NCBI GenBank assembly: GCA_020632955.1
Contig: JACKEO010000019.1
Span: 1-64,000, forward strand
Reading direction: 5' to 3'
DNA from: Alphaproteobacteria bacterium
Lineage (GTDB): Bacteria; Myxococcota_A; UBA796; GCA-2862545
DNA: 64,000 nt
Numbering within the stretch: the first letter of the stretch is position 1; the number at the start of each line of letters is the position of its first letter. The notes beneath the pieces are model-generated. The model was given only the letters and a program-made list of their open reading frames with translations. It did not search any database and had not been told where the DNA came from. Shown here piece by piece: positions 44,876-53,752 of the stretch. A program made the position numbers and the translations under genes.

Positions 44876-46053
44876 CCTTCGGGTTCCCGCGCGCCGCGAC
44901 GAAGGTGGAGGTGCGCCCGCGGGCGCTCCTCGAAGCACGGAGGCGGGCTGAGGCGTTTGCCGCTTCTCGGGTCGACGCAGCGCCTGAAGGCCTCGATGCC
45001 CTCGCGCGTCGTTTGGCGACGGAGGGAACCCGACTCGACCCATCGCGGCTGGCGCGTCGCGAGGTGCGTGGCTGCGTCTACCTGATCTCCGACCGCTCCG
45101 TGGGTCCTCTCGCCTTGCGGGTGTTGATCAGCGAAGCCTCTCGACTCACCGACCGCCAGCTGGCCACCTTGGTGGCCTTCCGGCCCGACGAGTGGCGGGC
45201 GCTGGCTGCGGTTCGGGCGCGCGCGGAACGGCGTTCGCTCCGGGGGCCTCTCTGGTTCGCGTCGGCACCGCAGTCCGCGTGGCACGACGTGGTCGACCTC
45301 ACGCGTACGCTCTCGATCTCGCCATCGGCTCGAGACGCCTCCCTCCCGGGGCTGTTCGATGCCCTGGAGCTCGACCCGGCCACGCCGCTCGCCGAGCGGG
45401 TGGGAGAGTCCTGGCTTTCGGTGGTGGATCGGCGCGCTCTCCGGCGCCATCTGGAGGCGCACGAGGCGTTCGTGAAGCGACCAGAGGCTCCCGCGGGACT
45501 GGTGCGGGCGCTGGCCGACGCCACGCTCGACGAGGTCGCCATGGGGGCGGCGGGGCCTGGGCAGCTGCCGCCCGCTGCGCCGGGCACCCGCATGCTGCAC
45601 GCGTTGCGCGAGCGATACGACGGGTGGCCCCGCGAAGCGCTCCAGCAGCGCCGATGGCAGGCGCATGCGAGGCGGACCCTCGAGCTGGCGCGCTGGCTCT
45701 GGATCTCGGAGTCGATCGAGACGTTCTTTGGGCGGCTCCGAGGTGATCGGGACCGCCTCGTGTACTGGCGCCGATGGATCTCGCACATCACGGACACCGA
45801 GCACTTCCGCGAGGCGAACGCGTTCATGGTGCAGGTGGGGAGGCTCTGCGTGGTCGAGTTCGGGGACGTGGGGAATGCAGCGTACGCCTATGACGAGCGG
45901 GCATGGCCGCAGGTGCGGGCACGACGGCCGCGCCGGCCGGAGGAGCTGAAGCACAAGGGCCTCGCGATGTTCCGCATCATCCACAACGCGGGGTGGCAGA
46001 GGAACGCCGACCTCCAGATCGGGCAGGTCACCGGCCTTCGAGCGCGGCCATGA
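44872..46053 (+). CDS. zorC: Zorya type I protein ZorC (EH-signature domain)
   Basis: The 393-residue cytoplasmic protein is Arg/Ala-rich and mostly helical. The C-terminal half contains LARWLWISESIETFFGRL followed by YWRRWISHITD, resembling the EH-signature domain that defines type I Zorya. Candidate signature residues are Glu280/Glu283 and His305 or His371 (FRIIHNAGW). ZorC is thought to bind DNA and work with ZorD once the ZorAB motor signals. Identification rests on weak motif similarity plus the exact A-B-C-D order. Both ends overlap the neighbouring genes as ATGA, so the set is translationally coupled. Confidence 0.75.
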   Translation: MTFGFPRAATKVEVRPRALLEARRRAEAFAASRVDAAPEGLDALARRLATEGTRLDPSRLARREVRGCVYLISDRSVGPLALRVLISEASRLTDRQLATLVAFRPDEWRALAAVRARAERRSLRGPLWFASAPQSAWHDVVDLTRTLSISPSARDASLPGLFDALELDPATPLAERVGESWLSVVDRRALRRHLEAHEAFVKRPEAPAGLVRALADATLDEVAMGAAGPGQLPPAAPGTRMLHALRERYDGWPREALQQRRWQAHARRTLELARWLWISESIETFFGRLRGDRDRLVYWRRWISHITDTEHFREANAFMVQVGRLCVVEFGDVGNAAYAYDERAWPQVRARRPRRPEELKHKGLAMFRIIHNAGWQRNADLQIGQVTGLRARP

Positions 46054-49000
46054 CCCCGCGGGTACAGCCGACCGAGCGCGGTCTGGTGGTGGATCCGGGC
46101 GGACGGGAGGATGCGGCGCGCCTCGACGTCCAGCTGAGGCTGGCGACGGGTACGGCCGCGGGCGACCCGATTCCGTGGGACGCACTCGTCCGGTGGCTGG
46201 CCGAGGCCGAGGCCGAGGTCGAGGACGACGACCGCGACTTGCGGGCGCTGCTGGAAGCGCGTCTGGGGGTGCCCCCGACCATCAGGCCGCATGTCCGCCT
46301 GATGAACCACGGAGGCGTCGAGGACCCCACCTTCCGCGTGACCGTGGAGGTCCGCCATCCCCGTGGCGGAGAGCTGACGCTGGCCAAGGGGCGGGGCCCA
46401 TGGGTCGAGGATGCCCACGGACGACCGTACCTGCTGCACAGCGACGCGTGGACCCTGCTGACCACGGTCGACAAGCCGCTGCCCGAGGGGAGGGAGGCCC
46501 ATCAGCTCTGGTGGGCTCGGACGAAGAAGCTCGCGTCGCGGGCGGGAGCGTCGCTCACGCCCTACCTCGCCGACGAGGACGCCGTGCTCGTCGAGCGGAT
46601 CCGTCCGGTGTTCGTGCCTGAGGGCGACGGCATCCGCGTCGACCTGGAGGGCGATGGCGTATCGGTCGACGAGATGGACCGCCTGCTGGAGGTGGCCGGT
46701 CCCGCAGTGGGCGTTCGGCGGTCCCACACGGTTCGGCAGCCCAACGGGGGCCGCCGTCGCGTCGTCGTCACCGACGAGGCTCGCGAGGCGATGCTGCAGA
46801 CCACCCGCAAGCGGCGCTACGACCGGCGGGAGGCGGCGGAGCTCTTGGAGGCGCCCGAGCGGGTGTTCCCGGAGAGCCACTTCGATCTGTCGGCCTACAG
46901 CGACCGCGTGGTCGCGATCGGTCCGCCCCGGTACCGCGCCTCGGTGAGTCTCGCGCGCGGGAGTGTCGGCGAGCGAGATTGGTTGAGCGGGGTCGACGGG
47001 CGACTGACCCTCGAGCTGCGTGACGACGCGAGGCCCGAAGCCGCCCCGGTCATCGTGGACCTGGGGGATGAAGTGACGGTGGAAGCGGCCCGCGCGTCGA
47101 TGCAATCGGCGATCGAGCGAGGGGAAACCTTCGCGGAGATTGAAGGCCACCTCGTGCGCGCCGATCCCGAGGTCGCGATGGCGCTGCAGACCTGGCGGCC
47201 GGTCGAGACGGTTCCGGACCCGCGACCGCCCGGACTCGAGGACGCGGTACTGCAGATCAAGGAGAACGTGGACGCCCTCGAACACGGCACCTCGCCCGAC
47301 GGATTGCCACTCGTGCCGGCGAAGTGGTCGGTGGCTCGCCCGACCTCGCTCGCCGCGGCCGTGCAGCTGCGGCCCCACCAGCAGGAGGGCTTCGCCAAGC
47401 TCGCCTGGTGGCGCGACGCGCGATCGGCCCCGATCTCCGGCGGGCTGGTCGCGGACGACATGGGGCTGGGCAAGACGCTCCAGGTGCTGTGCCTGATGGG
47501 GCAGCTCGCCGACGAGGGAAGGCTCCGACCGTCGCTCGTGGTCGCGCCCACTGCGCTGCTCGACAACTGGGTGCGTGAGGCCGAACGATTCGTGCCCGCC
47601 GCGATCCGCCGCGTGGCGCTGCTCCGCGACGGCCCGCGGGGGGGAGAAGCCGCGTTGGCGGAGGCCGACCTGGTGCTGACCTCCTACGAGATGCTGGCGC
47701 GCCGCGACCTCGAGCTCGGTCGAATCGCCTGGAGGCTCGTGGTCTGCGACGAGGCGCAGAAGATCAAGAACCCCAGCACCCGCATGTCCCACGCAGTCAA
47801 GGCGATGAAGGCGGAGATGAGGCTGGCGGTTACGGGAACGCCGGTCGAGAACTCGCTCGACGAGCTGTGGTCGATCACCGACTTCTTCCAGCCCGGTCTG
47901 TTGGGGTCATTGTCGGCCTTTCGCGAGCGCTACGCGTCCAAGGCCGTGCTCGACGATGACAGCGCGCGCGAGGCGGCGGCGCAGGAGCTGATGGCGCGCA
48001 TCGACCCGATCATCCTGCGCCGCATGAAGGAGGACGTGGCGAAGGACCTGCCCGCCATTCACCGTCACGAGATCCCGGTGGAGCTGGGTGAGATGCAGCG
48101 GCTCCTGTACCTGCGCATCCGTCAGGGGCTGGCGGCGGGCACGCGGGGCGAGGTGCTGGGCACGATCCAGCGGCTGATGCAGGTGTGCAGCCACCCATTG
48201 CTGCTCGCGCCGGGCCAGCGCGGTCGAGTGGACCCAGTGGTCGTGTGTCCCAAGCTCGCCCAGACCGTGTCGATCCTGGAGCAGGTGCGTGCGAGGGGCG
48301 AGAAGGCGATCGTCTTCGCCCGGTGGCTGGCGCTGCAGGATCTGCTCGCCGACGTGCTGTACGACCGGTTTGGCCTACGTGTCGCCGTGCTGAACGGGTC
48401 GGTGCCCTCGGCCCAGCGGCAGGCGATCGTCGACCGCTTCTCCCGTGGCTCCGGATTCGACGTGCTCGTGCTCGCCGCGCGAGCGTGCGGAGTTGGGCTC
48501 AACATCACTGCGGCGAACCACGTCATCCACTACACGCGGGAGTGGAATCCCGCGATCGAGGCCCAGGCCACCGATCGGGCCTATCGCATCGGGCAGACGC
48601 GGGACGTCCACGTGTACCTGCCGATCGTGCACGACGAGGCGTTCACGACGGTGGAGCAGACGCTGGCGCAGCTGCTGGCGAGCAAGGAGACGCTGCGACA
48701 CGACTTCGTGCGACCGTCGGCGAACCTCGAGATCGGGATCGAGGACTTCACACGCGATCTCGAGGAGGCGCCGGTGGAGATCGGCGGGGTCGACGCTGTG
48801 CTCCGTCTGGTGGAGCTGGGGCGGGTGGCGGAGGCGTACGCGAAGTCCACGGGACTCACGGTGCTGGAGGTCCGGCGTGACGGCGAGGCGGTAGTGGTCG
48901 AGTGCGCGGACGACCGGTGGATCGTGATGGGGCCTGACGAGGACGCCGTGGGCGACCTCGCCGAGGCGCTCCCGGAGCGCCGGACCGTGGTGGCGGTCCT

Positions 49001-49112
49001 CTCGGAGCCCAAGGGTCTGCTCGGGCGGTGGGTCGGCGGGCGGAAGGGGATCGTGAGGCGGCATGAGGTGGTGCAGGCGCTGGAGAGGAGTGGGGTGGAT
49101 CTGTTGGGCTGA
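46050..49112 (+). CDS. zorD: Zorya type I protein ZorD, SNF2-family helicase
   Basis: The 1020-residue protein has an N-terminal region of about 420 residues without clear family, then a complete Snf2-type ATPase. Motif I is DDMGLGKT at residues 469-476 (Lys475), motif II is DEAQ at 567-570, followed by LAVTGTPVENSLDELWSI. The helicase-C half contains IVFARWLALQDLL, LNGSVPSAQRQ, GVGLNITAANHVIHY and ATDRAYRIGQTRDVHVY. The last 130 residues (LEVRRDGEAVVVECADDRW) are beta-rich and could be a diverged nuclease-like domain, since some ZorD proteins carry an Mrr-type nuclease, but no catalytic triad is obvious. ZorD is thought to act on phage DNA as the effector. The ATG at 46050 overlaps the zorC stop. 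Confidence 0.9.
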   Translation: MTPRVQPTERGLVVDPGGREDAARLDVQLRLATGTAAGDPIPWDALVRWLAEAEAEVEDDDRDLRALLEARLGVPPTIRPHVRLMNHGGVEDPTFRVTVEVRHPRGGELTLAKGRGPWVEDAHGRPYLLHSDAWTLLTTVDKPLPEGREAHQLWWARTKKLASRAGASLTPYLADEDAVLVERIRPVFVPEGDGIRVDLEGDGVSVDEMDRLLEVAGPAVGVRRSHTVRQPNGGRRRVVVTDEAREAMLQTTRKRRYDRREAAELLEAPERVFPESHFDLSAYSDRVVAIGPPRYRASVSLARGSVGERDWLSGVDGRLTLELRDDARPEAAPVIVDLGDEVTVEAARASMQSAIERGETFAEIEGHLVRADPEVAMALQTWRPVETVPDPRPPGLEDAVLQIKENVDALEHGTSPDGLPLVPAKWSVARPTSLAAAVQLRPHQQEGFAKLAWWRDARSAPISGGLVADDMGLGKTLQVLCLMGQLADEGRLRPSLVVAPTALLDNWVREAERFVPAAIRRVALLRDGPRGGEAALAEADLVLTSYEMLARRDLELGRIAWRLVVCDEAQKIKNPSTRMSHAVKAMKAEMRLAVTGTPVENSLDELWSITDFFQPGLLGSLSAFRERYASKAVLDDDSAREAAAQELMARIDPIILRRMKEDVAKDLPAIHRHEIPVELGEMQRLLYLRIRQGLAAGTRGEVLGTIQRLMQVCSHPLLLAPGQRGRVDPVVVCPKLAQTVSILEQVRARGEKAIVFARWLALQDLLADVLYDRFGLRVAVLNGSVPSAQRQAIVDRFSRGSGFDVLVLAARACGVGLNITAANHVIHYTREWNPAIEAQATDRAYRIGQTRDVHVYLPIVHDEAFTTVEQTLAQLLASKETLRHDFVRPSANLEIGIEDFTRDLEEAPVEIGGVDAVLRLVELGRVAEAYAKSTGLTVLEVRRDGEAVVVECADDRWIVMGPDEDAVGDLAEALPERRTVVAVLSEPKGLLGRWVGGRKGIVRRHEVVQALERSGVDLLG

Positions 49113-49500
49113 TCGGGCCCCTGGACCCGACCGGCCGGGGCGGGGACGTCCTTCCCTCGGCCTCCTCTGGGCCATCTTCGATCAGCCCTTGGCCGCCGGT
49201 GGTCAGATGCGCGCCCGGGGCGTGGTCCAGCGACAGGGCAAGGCCGGCGCCTAGGCCCTGCTGGTGATCGTCGTCCTCGGCATCGCCGTGCGCGGAACGA
49301 CGGCGACACCCACGACTTCACCAACCTGCCCGCGCTGGTGGTGGGGGGACCCACCGTGGGGGATCGGCACGTCCACGTGGGGGATCGACCGCTGATGGAC
49401 CTGCGCCTGGAGCTGCTGCAGACGGCCGGCGTGCCGGTGGCGTCGCTGCCGCTGTCCACGGGTCCGATGGGAATCCTGGGCGGGTGAGGGGTGGAGGGTC
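49113..49500. other. Stretch after zorD with DUF1552 remnant
   Basis: About 390 bases between zorD and the convergent VWA lipoprotein gene. The first 180 bases hold nothing recognised. The second part carries a DUF1552 C-terminal stub (49291-49487). No terminator was identified after zorD. Confidence 0.5.
49291..49487 (+). pseudogene. DUF1552 C-terminal fragment
   Basis: In one frame the sequence reads NDGDTHDFTNLPALVVGGP, then TVGDRHVHVGDRPLMDLRL, ending in LSTGPMGILGG and TGA at 49485. This resembles the last 60 residues of DUF1552 proteins, which usually show an H-x-x-x-x-LPxLVAGG block, a GRH block, a PLxxLxLxLL block and a final STGP-x-x-x-L. The frame breaks upstream near 49290, and no Tat signal or central domain is present nearby. 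It may be what remains of a gene displaced when the defence cluster arrived. Confidence 0.6.
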
Positions 49501-50517
49501 CTACCCCCCCGCGATCGCCGCCCCGATCTCCGCCAGCGCCGTCCCGACATCAGCGTCCTCGCACCCGGGTTCCCCGGCGAACAGGTCATGCCAGGTGCCT
49601 CCCGACGCCGTGACCATGGCCTGCAGGCGCTGCACGCCCCAGTCGGCGGCGATCGGCGCGCACGCCGCGGGCGTGGGGCCGAGGAGGTGCCACACCACGT
49701 CGACGCCGAGGTCGTCGAACAGGGCGGCGTAGGGCGCGACGTCGGGCTGCCGGGAGGCCAGGCGCCGGGACTGGTCGCCCTCGTCGGTCACCACCACCAC
49801 GTGCACGCGGGTGGCGGTGCCGAGCCAGTCGGCGGCCGTGCCGGTGTCGCTGCCCACGAGGCCGGCCGAGATGCCGCTGCCGGGATCGCTCGACACCCAG
49901 CGGCCCGAGCCCTGGTCGAGCCAGAAGCGGTCGAAGCAGGCGGCCGGGGGGCGGTCGACCGCGCGGCAGAGGGTGAGGAAGACCGCTTCGAGGGGCTCCT
50001 CTGCGGCGCTGGTGAGCGCGTCCGCGCACTGGTCCGCGCTCGGCACCCCGCCACCGGCGCAGGGGCGGGTGTCGTTCACCGCGCAGGCCGCGTCGCAGCG
50101 GATGCGTGCGTCGAGTGCGCTGGCGGCGCCCGCCCCGGGAGCCACGGCCGATCCGCCGGCGAGGGCGCCCGCGTCGCGGGCGATGTCGAGCGTGGTCACG
50201 CCCACCCTGGCGATGGCCGGGCCGGCGGCGCTCATCAGCTGCCCCACGCCGGCGGCCACAAGGGTGGAGGCGTCGGCCATCGAGGCGGAGTTGTCGATCA
50301 CGATCAGCACGGGCGCGGGCGGCGGGGGCACCGGATCGGTGTCGACCACGTCGGTGTCGGGCGGGTCGGTGTCGTCGCCGGTGTCGTCCGGGCCGTCGCG
50401 CTGCGCGGTGTCGGTGTCGCGGAGCACCAGCGTGGCGTCCTTGTCGCCGCCGGGACTGCACGCGGCGAGGCAGCACGGCAGCAGCGCGGTGCGCACGCGG
50501 GGCGGCAGGTCGATCAT
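49501..50517 (-). CDS. VWA-domain lipoprotein
   Basis: The 338-residue protein has a lipobox (CCLAAC, Cys 20) and a long Asp/Thr/Pro linker typical of this genome. A von Willebrand factor A fold follows: the MIDAS motif DNSASM (D-x-S-x-S) near residue 75, strand segments VGVTTLDIARD and VHVVVVTDEGDQSR (with MIDAS Asp), and a C-terminal helix GTALAEIGAAI. Several Cys pairs are inserted (DARIRCDAAC, RPCAGGG, CFDRFW), suggesting disulphide-stabilised loops. It is probably a surface-exposed metal-dependent binding protein. The gene is followed 30 bases downstream of the SDR gene on the same strand, so the two may be co-transcribed. Confidence 0.8.
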   Translation of the reverse strand: MIDLPPRVRTALLPCCLAACSPGGDKDATLVLRDTDTAQRDGPDDTGDDTDPPDTDVVDTDPVPPPPAPVLIVIDNSASMADASTLVAAGVGQLMSAAGPAIARVGVTTLDIARDAGALAGGSAVAPGAGAASALDARIRCDAACAVNDTRPCAGGGVPSADQCADALTSAAEEPLEAVFLTLCRAVDRPPAACFDRFWLDQGSGRWVSSDPGSGISAGLVGSDTGTAADWLGTATRVHVVVVTDEGDQSRRLASRQPDVAPYAALFDDLGVDVVWHLLGPTPAACAPIAADWGVQRLQAMVTASGGTWHDLFAGEPGCEDADVGTALAEIGAAIAGG

Positions 50518-50547
50518 CGGTGCTCCACGGTGGGGGAGTCCTGGGAC

Positions 50548-51360
50548 CTAGCCCTTCAGCAGCCCCTGCATCTGCTTCCAGATCATCCGCGCCGCCCGCT
50601 CGGGCGCGATCCGTACCAGCGCGTCCATGAGGCGCGCGTCCTTGCCCACGAGCACGTGGTAGCGGTCGCGCTCCATGCCGCGGAGGATCTGCCGCGCGGC
50701 CTCGGCCGGCGTGAGCATCGGGAAGTTCGAGCCCGCCGAGGCCTTCTCCATGTCGGCGGCGCTCATCGCCTTCGAGTTCACCGCGATGTCGGTGCCCACC
50801 GCGCCGGGGAAGACGATGCTCACGCGCACCGGCGTGTCGGTGAGCTCGGAGTGCAGGCCCTCGAAGAGCAGCTTGAGCGCGGCCTTGGAGGCGCCGTAGG
50901 CCGTCTGGCCGGGCACGGGCACGAAGCCGCCCATGCTGGAGATCGCCACCAGGTGGGCCTCGGGGCGCTGCAGCAGGTGGGGGAGCAGCACCTTGGTGAG
51001 GTGCAGGGGTCCGTGGAAGTTCACCGCCATCACCCTGTCGATGGCGGCCTCGTCGAGGTCGGCGATGGGCACGAAGGGCTGGATGATGCCCGCCACGAGC
51101 AGGCAGCCGTCGAGGGCGCCGTGGGCGGCGATCACCGCGGCCGGCAGGGCGTCCACCGCGGCCCGGTCGGTGACGTCCACCACGTGGGAGGACAGGCGCT
51201 CCCCGACGTCGCCGGCGAGCTTCGCGGTGGCCTCGAGGCCTGCCGCGCTGAGGTCGACGGCCGCCACCCGCGCACCCTGGGCGAGCAGCGCGAGCACCAC
51301 CTCGCGTCCGATGCCGTTGCCGCCGCCCGTGACGAGGAAGACCTTCCCGGGGATGCGCAT
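50548..51360 (-). CDS. Short-chain dehydrogenase/reductase
   Basis: The 270-residue classical SDR has the cofactor motif TGGGNGIG (residues 11-18), Asp in VAAVDLS that suggests NAD(H) preference, and a Ser-Tyr-Lys active site in SSMGG and YGASK. The C-terminal stretch (IWKQMQGLLKG) resembles SDRs of fatty acyl or steroid type. The ATG at 51360 was chosen because a GGAGGAGG site lies eight bases upstream; a frame-consistent ATG 21 codons earlier lacks that. It is cytoplasmic and the substrate is unknown. The neighbouring lipid-modifying genes make an acyl or sterol substrate plausible. Confidence 0.85.
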   Translation of the reverse strand: MRIPGKVFLVTGGGNGIGREVVLALLAQGARVAAVDLSAAGLEATAKLAGDVGERLSSHVVDVTDRAAVDALPAAVIAAHGALDGCLLVAGIIQPFVPIADLDEAAIDRVMAVNFHGPLHLTKVLLPHLLQRPEAHLVAISSMGGFVPVPGQTAYGASKAALKLLFEGLHSELTDTPVRVSIVFPGAVGTDIAVNSKAMSAADMEKASAGSNFPMLTPAEAARQILRGMERDRYHVLVGKDARLMDALVRIAPERAARMIWKQMQGLLKG

Positions 51361-51435
51361 GACCGACCTCCTCCCGCGTCGGGGAGCCTGTGGGGTGGGA
51401 CGGGCGTGCAAGGAGCCTGCCACACGGGACCGGGG

Positions 51436-52212
51436 TCAGCCCGCGCGGAAGGGGAAGCGGAGCTGCGCCAGGATCCCGTCGGGCACCTCGAGGTCGTCCA
51501 GCCCGCTGCGGAGCGCGTCCTCCTCCGGGAGGTGGAAGGTGCCGCCGAGCAGATCCCACACCGGCAGCAGGCCCGCGAGGTTGCGCAGGCCGGGCTCGGG
51601 AGCGTGGTGCCAGCGGTGGAAGGCGGGGGACGCGAGCACGTGGCGCAGCGGGCCGAGGCGCCAGCGCACGTCGGCGTGCAGGGCGATCGCCCACACCCCC
51701 AGGAGCGGCACCACCACCGCCACCGAGGTGGGGTCGAAGCCCAGCAGCACCAGCGGCACGGCCTGGAGCGGCCGGGTGAGCAGCGCGTTCAGCGGGTGGG
51801 CACGCGCCGCCGCCAGCCAGTCGAGGTGGGTGGAGGCGTGGTGCACGGCGTGGATGCGCCACAGCCACGGCACGGTGTGGAAGGCGCGGTGCAGCAGGTA
51901 GCCGAGGCCGTCCGACAGCACGAGGATCTCCACGGCCTGCACGGCGCGGGGCTGCGATCCCAGCGGGCCGAAGCCGCGGAAGGAGGCCTCCGTCAGCTCC
52001 CAGCCGAGCAGCAGGGCCACGGCGAGGAGCAGCAGCACGGTCAGGCCGCGCGCGAGGCCGCGCACGCCGGCGTCGAGCAGGAACCAGGCCGCGTCGCGGC
52101 GCGCCTCCCACCAGGTGCGGCGCCGGCCGAGCACCGGCGCCACGCGCTCCACGCCCGCGAACAGCACCGCGAGGAGCAGCAGGGCCAGGAGGGGGCGGAG
52201 GAGCACCGACAT
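51436..52212 (-). CDS. Fatty acid hydroxylase/sterol desaturase-family membrane protein
   Basis: The 258-residue integral membrane protein has at least four hydrophobic segments and the histidine clusters of the di-iron hydroxylase family: H-x3-H (HRAFH, about 108-112), H-x2-H-H (HAVHH, about 120-124) and a late H-x2-H-H (HRWHH, about 199-203). Such enzymes use O2 and an electron donor to hydroxylate or desaturate fatty acyl, sterol or carotenoid chains. It is divergent from the truncated haemoglobin gene across only 67 bases. It lies upstream of the SDR on the same strand, at a gap of about 75 bases. Confidence 0.85.
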   Translation of the reverse strand: MSVLLRPLLALLLLAVLFAGVERVAPVLGRRRTWWEARRDAAWFLLDAGVRGLARGLTVLLLLAVALLLGWELTEASFRGFGPLGSQPRAVQAVEILVLSDGLGYLLHRAFHTVPWLWRIHAVHHASTHLDWLAAARAHPLNALLTRPLQAVPLVLLGFDPTSVAVVVPLLGVWAIALHADVRWRLGPLRHVLASPAFHRWHHAPEPGLRNLAGLLPVWDLLGGTFHLPEEDALRSGLDDLEVPDGILAQLRFPFRAG

Positions 52213-52279
52213 GCGCAGAGCATGCCAGGGATCGACGCAGGGTGCGCGTCGCGGAGCGTCCCGTGGTTAGGCCGGGCCC

Positions 52280-52681
52280 ATGTCCGACGACACCACCTTC
52301 TACGACCTCGTGGGCGGCCACCCGGCGGTGGTGCGGCTCGTGGACCGCTTCTACACCCACATGGACACGCTGCCCGAGGCCGCCGGCATCCGGGCCCTGC
52401 ACGACGACGACCTCACCGGCGACCGCCACAAGCTCGCCGCCTTCCTGTCGGGCTGGCTGGGCGGCCCGCCGCTCTACTGGCAGGAGTACGGCCACCCGCG
52501 CCTGCGCCAGCGCCACATGCACCTGCCCATCGACCGCGCCGCGGCCCGCGCGTGGCTGCTGTGCATGGGGCGCGCGCTGGACGAGGTGGTGGAGGACCCG
52601 CGCCTCGCGCGCCACCTGCTGGAGCGCTTCGCCACGGTGGCCGACCACCTGCGCAACGTCGAGGAGCCACCGGAGGGATGA
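52280..52681 (+). CDS. glbO: Group II truncated haemoglobin
   Basis: The 133-residue protein matches truncated globins of group II (trHbO): TFYDLVGGHPAVVRLVDRFY at the N-terminus, FLSGWLGGPPLYWQEYGHP in the middle (with the YG-H region), and RHMHLPI with the proximal histidine near residue 75. These bind haem and handle O2, NO or peroxide. It lies between a di-iron hydroxylase gene (divergent) and a di-iron desaturase gene (56 bases downstream, same strand), which suggests supply or sensing of O2 for lipid oxidation, or protection of the di-iron enzymes. The length is standard for the group. Confidence 0.9.
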   Translation: MSDDTTFYDLVGGHPAVVRLVDRFYTHMDTLPEAAGIRALHDDDLTGDRHKLAAFLSGWLGGPPLYWQEYGHPRLRQRHMHLPIDRAAARAWLLCMGRALDEVVEDPRLARHLLERFATVADHLRNVEEPPEG

Positions 52682-52737
52682 GCCGGCCCCCGCGGGGGGT
52701 GGTGGGCGTGCCCTCCCCGAGCCGTTAGCCGCCGCCG

Positions 52738-53667
52738 ATGTCCACCCCCTGCCTGGACCTGCCGCTCGCCCGCGAGCGGACGGCGGCGCCTCGGCCGCGG
52801 GACTTCGTGGTGCGGAGCGATCTGCGCGGCGCGCTGGCGGTGGCGCGGGACTGGGCGCTCGTGCTGGGGTTCGCCGCGGCCGCGGAGGCCGTGGGCGCGT
52901 GGTGGGCCACGGCGCTGGCGGTGCTCGCCATCGGCCGCGTGCAGTTCGCGATCGGCGAGAGCCTGCTGCACGAGGCCTCCCACCACAACCTCTTCCGCAC
53001 CCGCGCGTGGAACGACCGCCTGCAGGGCTTCTACGCCCTGCCCTTCTTCGTGACGCTGGAGGCCTGGCGACGGGAGCACCTGGCCCACCACCGCACCCTG
53101 GGCGCGCCTGACGACCACGTGGTGCAGACCTACCGGGAGGCCGGGCTGCTGGCGCCGCGTCCGCGGGTGGTGTGGGCCTGGTTCGGGCGTCCGCTCACGG
53201 GCGCCGTCGCCCTGTCGTACCTGCGCTGGGTCGTCGGCATCACGCGAGGACGGGACCGCGCGGTGGTGGCGGGCACCTGGGCCTGCGTGCTCGTGGCCTT
53301 CGCGCTCGCCGGCCACCCGCTGTGGCCGCTGGTCTACTGGGTGCTCCCCCAGCTGCTCGTCTTCGCGCCGCTGCTCTACTGGTCGGAGATCGCCGACCAC
53401 TACCGCACCCGCAGCGGCAACCGCACGCGCACCGGCTGGCTGTCGAACTGGCTCGACCACCACAACGGCTTCCACGAGGCCCACCACCGCTGGGCCTCGA
53501 TCCCCTTCCACCAGCTGCCCGCCGCGCACGCCGCCCTGCTGGGGCGCAGCGAGGACGAGGCCACGGGCTGGTGGGGCGTGTGGCGCCAGATCTCCCGGCC
53601 CCCTGAGCCTGCGCCCGCGGCCTGGCGCGGCTTCTGGCCCGATCCCGAGGACCCCTCCGCGGGGTGA
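52738..53667 (+). CDS. Fatty acid desaturase-family membrane protein
   Basis: The 309-residue membrane protein has three histidine boxes of the di-iron desaturase family: H-x3-H-H (HEASHH, about 81-86), H-x2-H-H (HLAHH, about 117-121) and H-x2-H-H (HEAHH, about 246-250, in the segment NGFHEAHHR). Hydrophobic segments flank the boxes (about 36-68 and 178-213). Members introduce double bonds or hydroxyls into membrane acyl chains, carotenoids or sphingolipids using O2. It appears to share a transcript with the truncated haemoglobin gene upstream. It ends 85 bases before the RsmI-like gene. Confidence 0.85.
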   Translation: MSTPCLDLPLARERTAAPRPRDFVVRSDLRGALAVARDWALVLGFAAAAEAVGAWWATALAVLAIGRVQFAIGESLLHEASHHNLFRTRAWNDRLQGFYALPFFVTLEAWRREHLAHHRTLGAPDDHVVQTYREAGLLAPRPRVVWAWFGRPLTGAVALSYLRWVVGITRGRDRAVVAGTWACVLVAFALAGHPLWPLVYWVLPQLLVFAPLLYWSEIADHYRTRSGNRTRTGWLSNWLDHHNGFHEAHHRWASIPFHQLPAAHAALLGRSEDEATGWWGVWRQISRPPEPAPAAWRGFWPDPEDPSAG

Positions 53668-53752
53668 CAGGGTCGCCGCCGGAGCGTACAGGTCACCGCG
53701 TGGCGCGACGGCTCCTCCGCAGCCGCCCGGCGGCGCCTCGCCGAGGCCTGCG

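Noticed and set aside
49063..49254. Short open frame overlapping the end of zorD
   Set aside because: It begins inside zorD in another frame and ends without recognisable sequence.
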